A DNA stretch of 51,814 nt from Bacteroidales bacterium. GTDB lineage: Bacteria; Bacteroidota; Bacteroidia; Bacteroidales; P3. The notes under the pieces are model-generated. The model worked only from the letters and a program-made list of their open reading frames with translations, did not search any database and was not told where the DNA came from. The stretch is taken from positions 1-51,814 of the forward strand of contig JAFZDP010000007.1 in NCBI GenBank assembly GCA_017561155.1, read 5' to 3'. A program made the translations under genes and the position numbers. Positions 32,981 to 40,860 of the stretch are shown piece by piece. Numbering within the stretch: the stretch's first letter is position 1; every line of letters begins with the position of its first letter.

Positions 32981-33202
32981 CAAACTTTATTATTAATAAT
33001 TGCAATTTTTTTTTCTTTTTATTCCCTTTTAACGTTGATGCACTATAATTATTGTTTATAATCAATTTTTTACATTATATATACATATTATCTTTTTCTT
33101 TCACTATCTATGTATGCAGAAGCTTTATTTGCCCATATTACACTGTCGAAAAACTATTTTTTCCGTATTCTTTCGTCATTACTATACTACAACAAACAAT
33201 AA
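32981..33202. other. Intergenic stretch without visible gene
   Basis: This AT-rich DNA between the DUF1573 promoter and the fabD terminator shows no convincing coding frame or RNA gene. Confidence 0.5.
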
Positions 33203-33232
33203 AGGAGATAACTTGCACTCAAGATACCTCCT
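33203..33232 (-). terminator. Probable terminator of fabD
   Basis: Arms AGGAGATAACTTG and CAAGATACCTCCT pair over 13 positions, with one mismatch and one G-U pair on the minus-strand RNA, followed by a T-rich tail. Confidence 0.6.
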
Positions 33233-33269
33233 CTATTATTTTTTATTGAAAAAATCTGCTATTCTTTCA

Positions 33270-34151
33270 TTATGCACTCATGCAGTTTGCATCGCTTTTT
33301 ACTTTTTTCACCAATCCTTGAAGCACTGTACCCGGACCTACTTCTATGAATTGTTCTGCACCATCTGCAATCATGTTTTGTACTGTTTTTGTCCAACGTA
33401 CAGGAGCTGTAAGTTGAGCGATAAGATTTTGTTTTATCTCTTCAGGATTAGTAAAAGGTGTAGCTGTCACATTTTGGTATACAGGGCAGCAAGGTTCAAC
33501 AAATGTTGTTCTTTCTATAGCTTCAGAAAGTTCAACTCTTGCAGGTTCCATCAAAGGCGAGTGGAACGCACCACCTACGTTAAGAGGCAAAGCACGTTTA
33601 GCACCTGCGGCTTTCAATAGTTCGCATGCCTTTTTTATACCTTCCATCGAACCGGAGATAACCAATTGTCCGGGACTATTATAGTTGGCAGGAACAACCA
33701 CTTCGTCTTCGATAGATTTACAAATATCTTCTATAATATTATCGTCCAATCCTAAAACAGCAGCCATTGTAGATGGTTTTAGTTCGCATGCTTTTTGCAT
33801 AGCGTTGGCACGAGCTATCACAAGTTTCAAACCATCTTCAAACTTCATTGCACCAGCAGCTACAAGTGCAGAAAATTCTCCCAACGAGTGTCCGGCAACC
33901 ATATCAGGTTTAAATTCTTCGCCAAGGCTTGCTGCCAATATAGTAGAATGTAAAAATATAGCAGGTTGGGTTACTTTGGTTTGTTTCAAGTCTTCGGCAG
34001 TACCCGAAAACATCATATCTGTTATACGAAAACCTATAATATCGTTTGCTATCTCAAACAATTCTTTGCATTTAGAATTATTGTCGTATAATTCTTTTCC
34101 CATTCCAACAAATTGAGCTCCTTGTCCGGGAAATACGTATGCTTTTTTCAT
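33270..34151 (-). CDS. fabD: Malonyl-CoA-ACP transacylase
   Basis: FabD moves malonyl from CoA to acyl carrier protein at the start of fatty-acid synthesis. The 293-aa protein has FPGQGAQFVGMG (7-18), the nucleophile in GHSLGE (S89), the carboxylate-binding Arg (R114 in VIARANAMQ), the catalytic His in GGAFHSPLM (H197) and the GPG-containing end VGPGTVLQGL. A longer frame begins at 34232, but that position falls in the TATCTTTG promoter element, so ATG 34151 (MKKAYVFPGQ) is chosen. It gives the normal family length. The gene is not clustered with other fab genes here. Confidence 0.94.
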   Translation of the reverse strand: MKKAYVFPGQGAQFVGMGKELYDNNSKCKELFEIANDIIGFRITDMMFSGTAEDLKQTKVTQPAIFLHSTILAASLGEEFKPDMVAGHSLGEFSALVAAGAMKFEDGLKLVIARANAMQKACELKPSTMAAVLGLDDNIIEDICKSIEDEVVVPANYNSPGQLVISGSMEGIKKACELLKAAGAKRALPLNVGGAFHSPLMEPARVELSEAIERTTFVEPCCPVYQNVTATPFTNPEEIKQNLIAQLTAPVRWTKTVQNMIADGAEQFIEVGPGTVLQGLVKKVKSDANCMSA

Positions 34152-34229
34152 TTTTATTAATGTTTTAATTAGTAAAATAAATATGATAGTAAGCGTATTA
34201 CATTTCTGTATAGACTTTTTACTACGTTG

Positions 34230-34237
34230 CAAAGATA
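34230..34237 (-). promoter_or_regulatory. fabD promoter -7 element
   Basis: TATCTTTG on the minus strand lies about 80 nt before the chosen fabD start and excludes the longer frame. Confidence 0.5.
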
Positions 34238-34240
34238 CAT

Positions 34241-34277
34241 AAAAAATCAGACATTGATAAAAAATGCCTGATTTTTT
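34241..34277 (-). terminator. Terminator of the sigma-54 activator gene
   Basis: Arms AAAAAATCAG and CTGATTTTTT with a T-run on the minus strand, 22 nt after the stop codon and directly upstream of the fabD promoter. Confidence 0.8.
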
Positions 34278-34298
34278 ATATCACATATATTCTGTTTC

Positions 34299-35468
34299 TT
34301 AGCATTTCACATACTCTTCCACATCATCTTTTGTTATCACGTCGTTGCACAACACCCACAAACGTTCTATCGAGTTTTCCAATTCTCTTACATTTCCGGT
34401 CCATGGCAACTCTTGCAATGCGTCTATAGCATCTTGACCTATCGTTATTTTTCGATCCTCATTATTAGCTTCCATTTTTGCCATAAAATGCTCTATCAGC
34501 AATGGGATATCCTCGCGACGCTCCGACAACGATGGCATCTTTATAGGTATCACACTCAATCTATGATACAAATCTTCTCTAAAACGACCTTCATGTATTT
34601 CGCGGTGCAAATCCTTGTTGGTAGCAGCTATCACTCTTACATCTATAGGTATAGCACTTTCGCCGCCTACTCTTGTAATTTGTTTTTCTTGCAACACTCG
34701 TAGTATTTTGGACTGAGCCGACAAACTCATATCGCCTATTTCGTCAAGAAACAATGTACCTCCGTTGGCTTGTTCGAAATCACCTTTGTGCATTTTCACT
34801 GCCGAAGTGAACGAACCTTTCTCGTGGCCAAACAACTGACTTTCTATAAGCTCTGCTGGTATAGCAGCACAGTTTACTGCTATAAAAGCTTTGTTTCTAC
34901 GTTTGCTACACTCATGTATTCTTCGAGCTATAAGTTCTTTGCCGGTCCCATTTGGACCTACTATCAACACTCGTTCGTTGGTAGGTGCTACCTTTTCGAT
35001 CATTTTAAACACATTTTGCATAGCCTTAGAGTTGCCTATGATAGGCGTAGTGTAGAAATCTTCCAATACTATCCTTTTTTTGTTAGACTCTTCTTTATGC
35101 GGTTCGCTTTTTATACTTCCTATTTCCCTCAACGACGACAATAAGGTGTTTAGGTTTATAGGTTTCTGAACTACATGCGATGCTCCGCACTTCATAGCTC
35201 GCACCACAGTATCCAAATCCAGTTCACGTATCATCATTATAAACGGAACTTCAAAGCTTTGTTCGCGAACTTTTTGTAGCAATGATATACCTTCTGTTTT
35301 GGGAAATTTTATTTCGGACAATACTGCAAAATAATCATTCTTGCATATCTTTTCAAATGCAGCTTGGTAGTTGTCCTCTGTATCTACATGATACGACTCA
35401 TACTCGAGTACTTCTTTCAAAGAAGATTTTGTCGCAGGTTCTGAATCAACTATTAAAAGTTTTTTCAT
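34299..35468 (-). CDS. Atypical NtrC-type sigma-54 activator without HTH domain
   Basis: This 389-aa protein joins a response-regulator receiver domain (1-118) to an AAA+ sigma-54 interaction domain (about 142-370). Walker A is GPNGTGKE (171-178) and Walker B is [11 protein letters not shown]. The sigma-54 contact loop reads GSFTSA (218-223) instead of GAFTGA. In the receiver, the phospho-acceptor position is Glu (E52 in LSEIKFP), the usual second acidic residue near the N-terminus is Ser (VDSEP), and Lys102 is kept. The protein ends just after the AAA+ lid, so the Fis-type DNA-binding domain is missing. It may be constitutively active and may act from solution or through a partner. The gene is monocistronic. 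Confidence 0.82.
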   Translation of the reverse strand: MKKLLIVDSEPATKSSLKEVLEYESYHVDTEDNYQAAFEKICKNDYFAVLSEIKFPKTEGISLLQKVREQSFEVPFIMMIRELDLDTVVRAMKCGASHVVQKPINLNTLLSSLREIGSIKSEPHKEESNKKRIVLEDFYTTPIIGNSKAMQNVFKMIEKVAPTNERVLIVGPNGTGKELIARRIHECSKRRNKAFIAVNCAAIPAELIESQLFGHEKGSFTSAVKMHKGDFEQANGGTLFLDEIGDMSLSAQSKILRVLQEKQITRVGGESAIPIDVRVIAATNKDLHREIHEGRFREDLYHRLSVIPIKMPSLSERREDIPLLIEHFMAKMEANNEDRKITIGQDAIDALQELPWTGNVRELENSIERLWVLCNDVITKDDVEEYVKC

Positions 35469-35788
35469 ACATCGTTTCGTGTTGGTTCAACGTGTGTTAC
35501 TTTAAATCATTTTTCTATTTTTTAACCGTCCTATTAAACAAATAATTTTCTAAAAAAGTTTCTGTGTTTCTACTAACATTTCGAATCATTCAAGCAAAAA
35601 AATCGAGCAAGTAACGTATTATTGTTTTAGAAATTTCGCAACATATCCATTTTACATCTTTTTAACTCATATACTAATATCGTTCCTAAACACAATCACA
35701 TCAATCAATCTACATAACATACTATAATATAAAATATTAAACCATGACAATACAACAGTATTACTCTTATACTTTTTCACAAAACAAA
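35469..35788. other. Intergenic stretch without visible gene
   Basis: This AT-rich DNA upstream of the sigma-54 activator shows no coding frame that stands out. No canonical GG-N10-GC sigma-54 promoter is seen. Confidence 0.45.
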
Positions 35789-35839
35789 ACAGCGAAATTG
35801 AAATACATATCGTTTTCTACAGTATTCCAATTTCGCTGT
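35789..35839 (-). terminator. Terminator of the mpl operon
   Basis: Perfect 12-bp arms ACAGCGAAATTG and CAATTTCGCTGT with a long loop end the mpl/DUF2027 transcript, and a T-rich tail follows on the minus strand. Confidence 0.65.
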
Positions 35840-35875
35840 ATTAGCAATATCTGTTTAGGTCATTAAACCACAAAC

Positions 35876-36997
35876 CTACATAAGTTTTATGTTTTGGCTA
35901 AAGTATACTTCAGTAGCTCCTACTCCATATTTTGCCATCGAGGCATCAAAATAGTGCAAACCTTTGTATTTCTTTAATTCTTTTATTATCTCGTTTTTAA
36001 GCACACCCGACCCCACTCCATGTATAAATATCACTTTTTGCACATGGTTTATAATGGCATCATTCAGGCATTTTTGGAAGAAATTCATCTGTATTTCGAA
36101 CTTAGAATGGTCGTCAAGCTCGTTGCAGTTTGGATACAACGCTTCTATATGCAAATCCACCTCTGCCACATTAGGCTCTATAAAGTATTGTTCCAAAACG
36201 TTATTTGGATTCATAACCTTGGCCTTTTTTATAACAATAGGCTCAGCAACTTCTTCGTCTTTATCCATAGTAGCACCTTTGTTTTTGCTATCTATAGTCG
36301 CTATGGGTTTTATATCGGCAAGTTTTGCAAGCGATACCATCACAGCTTTGGCATTCAAACAACCTATTTCTACATAACTCTCTTCTTTGTAGAATCTGGA
36401 ACCTTTTATTTTGAAATCTGCCGAAACGGTGTTCAATACAGTCTCACCCTTGTCGTAGTGGAACATACCTTGCACTACTCCATGTTGCCAATCGCCAATG
36501 CTGTCTCTATCTATAGTATCCAAATACATCTTACTTTCAGGTGCTATAGCACTATAGTCTATACCCTTGAATTCTGTGGCACCTTGCAAGAAAATACTTG
36601 CCAACAATGTATAAGACGTACGGTTTACTATATAAACGTCCAAATCTCCGGTAATAAGCCAACGTTGTTCATGAGGAACAAATGCCAGATAAACGCCCTT
36701 GTCTATATTTCTCGACTCCGGTATAGGTCGCAATGCCGATATTGTTTCTTCGTCGTAGTTATATTCCGACTGCTTTTCTTCCGGTTGCTTTGTAGGAACA
36801 TCTACATCAATATCTTGTTCAAATAGTTTGCCGGCACCTTGTAGTGGCTCTACTTTTATCAAATCCTTTATAAGTGTAGGAATGTCAAATCCAGTATCAT
36901 CGGTTACGTTTACTATTTGCGACGACACTATCTTACTTACTACCCCTCCTCCTATCTGATTCAAAAACTTTACTTTATCTCCTACTTTTAGTTTCAT
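35876..36997 (-). CDS. DUF2027 and Smr domain protein
   Basis: This 373-aa cytosolic protein starts with a DUF2027 region that begins with an SH3-like KVGDKVKFLNQIGGGVV turn (5-21), followed by an acidic linker. The middle domain (about 100-230) is all-beta, and the C-terminal Smr domain (about 290-370) has VDLHIEALYPN and the HGVGSGVLKNEI motif. Smr domains nick or bind branched DNA or RNA in MutS2 and related proteins; here the MutS core is absent. The gene starts 12 nt after mpl and is co-transcribed with it, an arrangement without an obvious metabolic link. Confidence 0.85.
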   Translation of the reverse strand: MKLKVGDKVKFLNQIGGGVVSKIVSSQIVNVTDDTGFDIPTLIKDLIKVEPLQGAGKLFEQDIDVDVPTKQPEEKQSEYNYDEETISALRPIPESRNIDKGVYLAFVPHEQRWLITGDLDVYIVNRTSYTLLASIFLQGATEFKGIDYSAIAPESKMYLDTIDRDSIGDWQHGVVQGMFHYDKGETVLNTVSADFKIKGSRFYKEESYVEIGCLNAKAVMVSLAKLADIKPIATIDSKNKGATMDKDEEVAEPIVIKKAKVMNPNNVLEQYFIEPNVAEVDLHIEALYPNCNELDDHSKFEIQMNFFQKCLNDAIINHVQKVIFIHGVGSGVLKNEIIKELKKYKGLHYFDASMAKYGVGATEVYFSQNIKLM

Positions 36998-37009
36998 CGT
37001 TATATGTTT

Positions 37010-38371
37010 TTATTTTATTATTCTATTTGCCAAATCTTTAAAATCTACACCATCAAAATTGCCCGAACTCATCAGCAACAAATTCTTGTTTTCCCAATCC
37101 ATTGCAAGTATGTCGTTTACCAATTGTTCAGAATTGGTATATACTTTTATATTTTCGTTACCAAAAGCATTTTGTACCTTTACAGGATCGAGAGGTGGTA
37201 GTTTTTTATGTTCCAACGCATGAGGGTTGAAATACACTATAGCACAATCTGCAACATCCATAGTACCACTATACTGACACAAAAAAGCATCGGTAAGACT
37301 GCTGAAGGTGTGCAACTCCATACAAGCCACCAATGTTCTGTCGGCAAATTGTTCCTTCATAGCTCCTATAGTAGCTTTCAGTTTCGACGGAGCATGAGCA
37401 AAATCTTTATAAACAGCTGTGGTGTCGTTCTTTTTCACAAGTTCCAATCTTTTCGATGCTCCTTTGAATGTTTTTATAGCTTCAAAAAACGCCTCATCGC
37501 TGACACCTATGCTATTACATACATTCTTTGCTCCCATCAAGTTAAGCAAATTATGGCGTCCAAAAACTTGCAATGGCACTTTCTTATCATCTACTATCAG
37601 ATTGGTAACACCGTTCTCTATCACAAACTCCGGCACATCGTATGGAATAGATTCCACATCGCTGCGAACACTTGTTCCTATGTCTTTTACATTCTCGTCG
37701 TCGGCACAGTATATCAATTTTCCATTGGCAGTAATCAAGTTGGCAAATTGTCTGAATTGGTCCTTGTATATCTCAAATGTAGGAAAAACATTTATATGGT
37801 CCCAAGCCACACCGCTAATAAGAGCCACATTGGGTTTGTAGAGATGAAATTTTGGACGACGATCGATAGGCGATGTCAAATATTCATCACCTTCCAACAC
37901 CATGATCTCTGCATCTTCCGACAGTTTCACCATTACCTCAAACCCTTCTAACTGCGCCCCAACCATATAGTCGGTCTTTATGTTGGCATGTTGCAACACA
38001 TGTAGTATCATGGCTGTTATGGTTGTTTTTCCATGACTGCCACCTATCACCACTCTTGTTTTTTCTTTCGACTGTTCGTACAAATATTCCGGATACGAAA
38101 ATATCTTTATACCAAGTTCTTTTGCTTTCAACAACTCCGGATTATCTATTCTGGCATGCATACCCAATATTATAGCATCTATTTCCGGAACTATGTTATC
38201 GGGGTTCCAACCTATATTTTTTGGCAACAAACCGTATTTTTCTAATCTCGATTTTGCCGGGTCGAAAATTTCATCGTCCGAACCCGTAACATTGTAGCCC
38301 TTAAGATGTAGAGCGATGGCAAGATTGTGCATGGCACTGCCGCCTATAGCAATAAAATGTACTCGTTTCAT
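37010..38371 (-). CDS. mpl: UDP-N-acetylmuramate:tripeptide ligase (Mpl) family
   Basis: Mpl recycles cell-wall tripeptide by joining it to UDP-MurNAc. The 453-aa Mur-ligase has an N-terminal Rossmann-like FIAIGGSAMHNLAI (6-19), the ATP P-loop GSHGKTT (111-117), LEGDEYLTSP, GVAWDHINVF and FAHAPSKLKA, the usual order for this family. It differs from MurC by the AMHNLA and DEYLTS signatures. The protein is cytosolic. A TAATTTTG element lies 17 nt upstream, and the DUF2027-Smr gene follows in the same transcript. Confidence 0.88.
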   Translation of the reverse strand: MKRVHFIAIGGSAMHNLAIALHLKGYNVTGSDDEIFDPAKSRLEKYGLLPKNIGWNPDNIVPEIDAIILGMHARIDNPELLKAKELGIKIFSYPEYLYEQSKEKTRVVIGGSHGKTTITAMILHVLQHANIKTDYMVGAQLEGFEVMVKLSEDAEIMVLEGDEYLTSPIDRRPKFHLYKPNVALISGVAWDHINVFPTFEIYKDQFRQFANLITANGKLIYCADDENVKDIGTSVRSDVESIPYDVPEFVIENGVTNLIVDDKKVPLQVFGRHNLLNLMGAKNVCNSIGVSDEAFFEAIKTFKGASKRLELVKKNDTTAVYKDFAHAPSKLKATIGAMKEQFADRTLVACMELHTFSSLTDAFLCQYSGTMDVADCAIVYFNPHALEHKKLPPLDPVKVQNAFGNENIKVYTNSEQLVNDILAMDWENKNLLLMSSGNFDGVDFKDLANRIIK

Positions 38372-38387
38372 GGTTTTGTATTTTCTG

Positions 38388-38395
38388 CAAAATTA
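38388..38395 (-). promoter_or_regulatory. mpl promoter -7 element
   Basis: TAATTTTG on the minus strand, 17 nt before the start codon; the resulting leader would be only about 10 nt. Confidence 0.45.
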
Positions 38396-38524
38396 CTTAT
38401 TTTTTTCCGAACATCATAGGTATTGAATCTTTTTTTGTACAAAAAAAATCCACAAACTATTTACATCGGATTTTCTTGAAAAAACATTGTCAAAATGGCT
38501 CGAAAAAATATTTACACTATAAAA

Positions 38525-38556
38525 ATTGTTTATACAACAAAAACTTACTACCTTTG
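38525..38556 (+). promoter_or_regulatory. fba promoter
   Basis: ATTG (38525-38528, one mismatch to TTTG), a 20-nt spacer and TACCTTTG (38549-38556) precede the aldolase gene by 65 nt. Confidence 0.65.
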
Positions 38557-38620
38557 TTAGTTGTAAACAATATGCAACAACATTCGTAAAACGCTAATAA
38601 TTAATTTAAAAAATACAATT

Positions 38621-39694
38621 ATGTCTGAAAAAATAATGGATAATATCCCTGCAGGAGTGGTATGGGGCGACCAATTGCAAGAAATATTTCGCATTGCTAA
38701 AGCAAATCATTTTGCTTTGCCTGCAGTAAACGTTGTAGGAACAGATTCGGTAAACGCAGTTATGGAAGCTGCCAAACAAGCCAACTCTCCTATCATGGTT
38801 CAGTTTTCTAATGGCGGTGCCATGTTCTATGCCGGCAAATCGTTGTCTGGAAACGATGCTGCTGTAGCAGGTGCTGTATCGGGTGCTTTGCATGTTCACC
38901 AAATGGCTAAACACTACGGAGTTCCTGTTGTATTGCACACCGACCATGCTGCCAAAAAGTTATTGCCTTGGATAGACGCTTTGCTTGACGAAGGCGAAAA
39001 ATTCTTCGCAGCCAATGGCAAACCTCTTTTCAGCTCGCATATGCTTGACCTTTCGGAAGAACCTCTAAAAGAAAACATCGAGATATGCAAAAAATATCTT
39101 GCTCGTATGGACAAGATTGGTATGACTTTGGAAATAGAATTAGGTATAACCGGTGGCGAAGAAGACGGTGTTGACAATACCGGCATCGATTCGTCGCGTC
39201 TTTACACTCAACCTGAAGATGTAGCATACGCATACGAAGAACTATCAAAAATAAGCAAACGTTTCACTATCGCTGCTTCGTTTGGTAATGTTCACGGTGT
39301 ATACAAACCAGGTAACGTAAGACTTGAACCTATCATTCTTCACAACTCTCAAGAATATATCCAAAAGAAATTCAACACCGAAGCCAACCCTGTAAGTTTC
39401 GTATTCCATGGCGGTTCGGGTTCTGAACCTGAAAAAATAGCCGAAGCTTTGCAATATGGTGTAGTGAAAATGAACATCGACACCGATACTCAATGGGCTA
39501 TGTGGGAAGGTGTAATGGGCTACTACAAAGCAAAAGAAGCTTACCTACAGGGTCAAATAGGAAACCCTGAAGGCGACGACAAACCAAACAAAAAATACTA
39601 CGACCCTCGCGCTTGGTTACGCAAAGGCGAAGAAAGTGTGGTAAATCGTTTGTTGGTTGCTTTTAAAGATTTGAATGCTTTGAATAGAAACTAA
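38621..39694 (+). CDS. fbaA: Class II fructose-bisphosphate aldolase
   Basis: This 357-aa glycolytic enzyme splits fructose 1,6-bisphosphate into dihydroxyacetone phosphate and glyceraldehyde 3-phosphate. It is the longer class IIA type. Visible motifs are FALPAVNVVGTDS (31-43), VVLHTDHAAKKLLPW with catalytic Asp108 and zinc ligand His109, the acidic stretch LEIELGITGGEEDGVDN, GNVHGVYKPGNV with a zinc His, VFHGGSGS and the phosphate-binding NIDTDTQWA. It is a well-expressed housekeeping gene with its own promoter and a strong terminator. Confidence 0.95.
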   Translation: MSEKIMDNIPAGVVWGDQLQEIFRIAKANHFALPAVNVVGTDSVNAVMEAAKQANSPIMVQFSNGGAMFYAGKSLSGNDAAVAGAVSGALHVHQMAKHYGVPVVLHTDHAAKKLLPWIDALLDEGEKFFAANGKPLFSSHMLDLSEEPLKENIEICKKYLARMDKIGMTLEIELGITGGEEDGVDNTGIDSSRLYTQPEDVAYAYEELSKISKRFTIAASFGNVHGVYKPGNVRLEPIILHNSQEYIQKKFNTEANPVSFVFHGGSGSEPEKIAEALQYGVVKMNIDTDTQWAMWEGVMGYYKAKEAYLQGQIGNPEGDDKPNKKYYDPRAWLRKGEESVVNRLLVAFKDLNALNRN

Positions 39695-39707
39695 AATAAT
39701 ATTTCTC

Positions 39708-39741
39708 AAAAAAGGATTTCCAATATTGGAAATCCTTTTTT
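39708..39741 (+). terminator. Terminator of fbaA
   Basis: A near-perfect palindrome AAAAAAGGATTTCCAA / TTGGAAATCCTTTTTT. Its T-run merges into the next promoter element. Confidence 0.85.
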
Positions 39742-39748
39742 AGTTTTG
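39741..39748 (+). promoter_or_regulatory. PAP2 gene -7 element overlapping a terminator
   Basis: TAGTTTTG starts at the last base of the fbaA terminator. The -33 position at 20-nt spacing reads TTTC, inside the terminator stem. Confidence 0.5.
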
Positions 39749-39769
39749 CACACATATATTTATCATACT

Positions 39770-40393
39770 ATGAAGAAGATGTACATCATCGTTATAGCAT
39801 TGGCTGCATTGTTTTCCACATACAATTGCCATGCTCAAAATTTTGATTTAAATACGCTACAAACTCTCGAAAGCACTCGTACACCCGGTATGAACCAAGC
39901 CATGAGCAATGTTTCGTTTTCGGCATACATAGTTTCGCCTATTGTTCCAATCAGCATGCTATCAGTAGGTTTACTGACATCAAATACAGATTTGTCGGTT
40001 GCCGGTGCACAGGTAGGTGCAGGTCTTCTACTATCTTTTGCCACCACCTACGTCACAAAGAAAATTGTAGAGCGTCCTCGACCCTACATCTCCTATCCCG
40101 ACAATCTAAACCCCTTAGAGTATGAAACTTCCTATTCTTTTCCCTCCGGACATACATCTACAGCATTCGCCACCGCAACATCGCTAAGCCTACAATTTAG
40201 AAAATGGTACATAACAATACCCGCATTTATATGGGCCGGCACTGTAGCCTACTCCAGAATGTATTTGGGAGTTCACTACCCTTCCGACGTAATAGTAGGA
40301 ATATTGGTAGGTGTAGCATCGTCGTATTTGACCTACAAAATACAACAATGGCTTACACCAAACGTACAAGTGCCACTTACCATAAAGCTATAA
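39770..40393 (+). CDS. PAP2-family phosphatase, membrane-associated
   Basis: This 207-aa protein has a signal-like N-terminus (to about residue 20, CHAQ) and three PAP2 motifs: the K-x6-RP segment in KKIVERPRP, PSGH in SYSFPSGHTS, and SR-x5-H-x3-D in SRMYLGVHYPSD. PAP2 enzymes remove phosphate from lipids such as undecaprenyl pyrophosphate or phosphatidic acid, or act as periplasmic acid phosphatases. Hydrophobic helices around residues 45-90 and after the last motif suggest membrane association. The start at 39770 is chosen because 39746 falls at the promoter element. The exact substrate is unknown. Confidence 0.88.
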   Translation: MKKMYIIVIALAALFSTYNCHAQNFDLNTLQTLESTRTPGMNQAMSNVSFSAYIVSPIVPISMLSVGLLTSNTDLSVAGAQVGAGLLLSFATTYVTKKIVERPRPYISYPDNLNPLEYETSYSFPSGHTSTAFATATSLSLQFRKWYITIPAFIWAGTVAYSRMYLGVHYPSDVIVGILVGVASSYLTYKIQQWLTPNVQVPLTIKL

Positions 40394-40860
40394 ATCAAAA
40401 ATTCCACCTTATCCTCACCCCAAACACAACGTATTATACAACAAAAATTCACAGTATACTGTCGTTATTTTCACAATATAGTGTAAACGCAACGACAGTA
40501 TACCATCAACATGCGGACACCGGGGTGTTATTTCTGCATCGCGATGCCGCCGGATTTTCATCGCGATACAATTTTATCTACATCACGATGTAGGCACCCT
40601 CTGCATCACGATGTATTTTTACGGGCATCCTACACACCTCACACAAGGATATTGCACTATAATACAAAACCATTCGCCACCTATCAAAACTTTGTCTACT
40701 TCAACTACTCGCTAACACCTTAATATCAATATTTAAACTCAAAATTATTTATCATCACTCACATATTGCAACCAATAATTCAATATGTAAAAAATACAGT
40801 TGTATAAACAATAATTAGCATCGCAAATCGTTTGTTGTAGAAATTAATACTCAATAGGAT
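40394..40860. other. Intergenic region with CATCRCGATG palindromes
   Basis: No gene is seen. The region holds a second cluster of CATCGCGATG/CATCACGATG words (about 40536-40612), preceded by an ACACCGGGGTGTT palindrome near 40515. Confidence 0.5.
40536..40612. repeat. CATCRCGATG palindrome cluster, copy B
   Basis: Contains CATCGCGATG, CATCGCGATA and two direct CATCACGATG copies separated by TAGGCACCCTCTG. The same AGGCACCC spacer joins the words in copy A at 25.8 kb. Confidence 0.6.

Noticed and set aside
34152-34232. Extended N-terminus of fabD
   Set aside because: It would begin inside the TATCTTTG promoter element and add residues before the conserved FPGQGAQ start.
37010-38371. MurC ligase
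   Set aside because: The AMHNLA and DEYLTS motifs fit Mpl, and no mur cluster is present.
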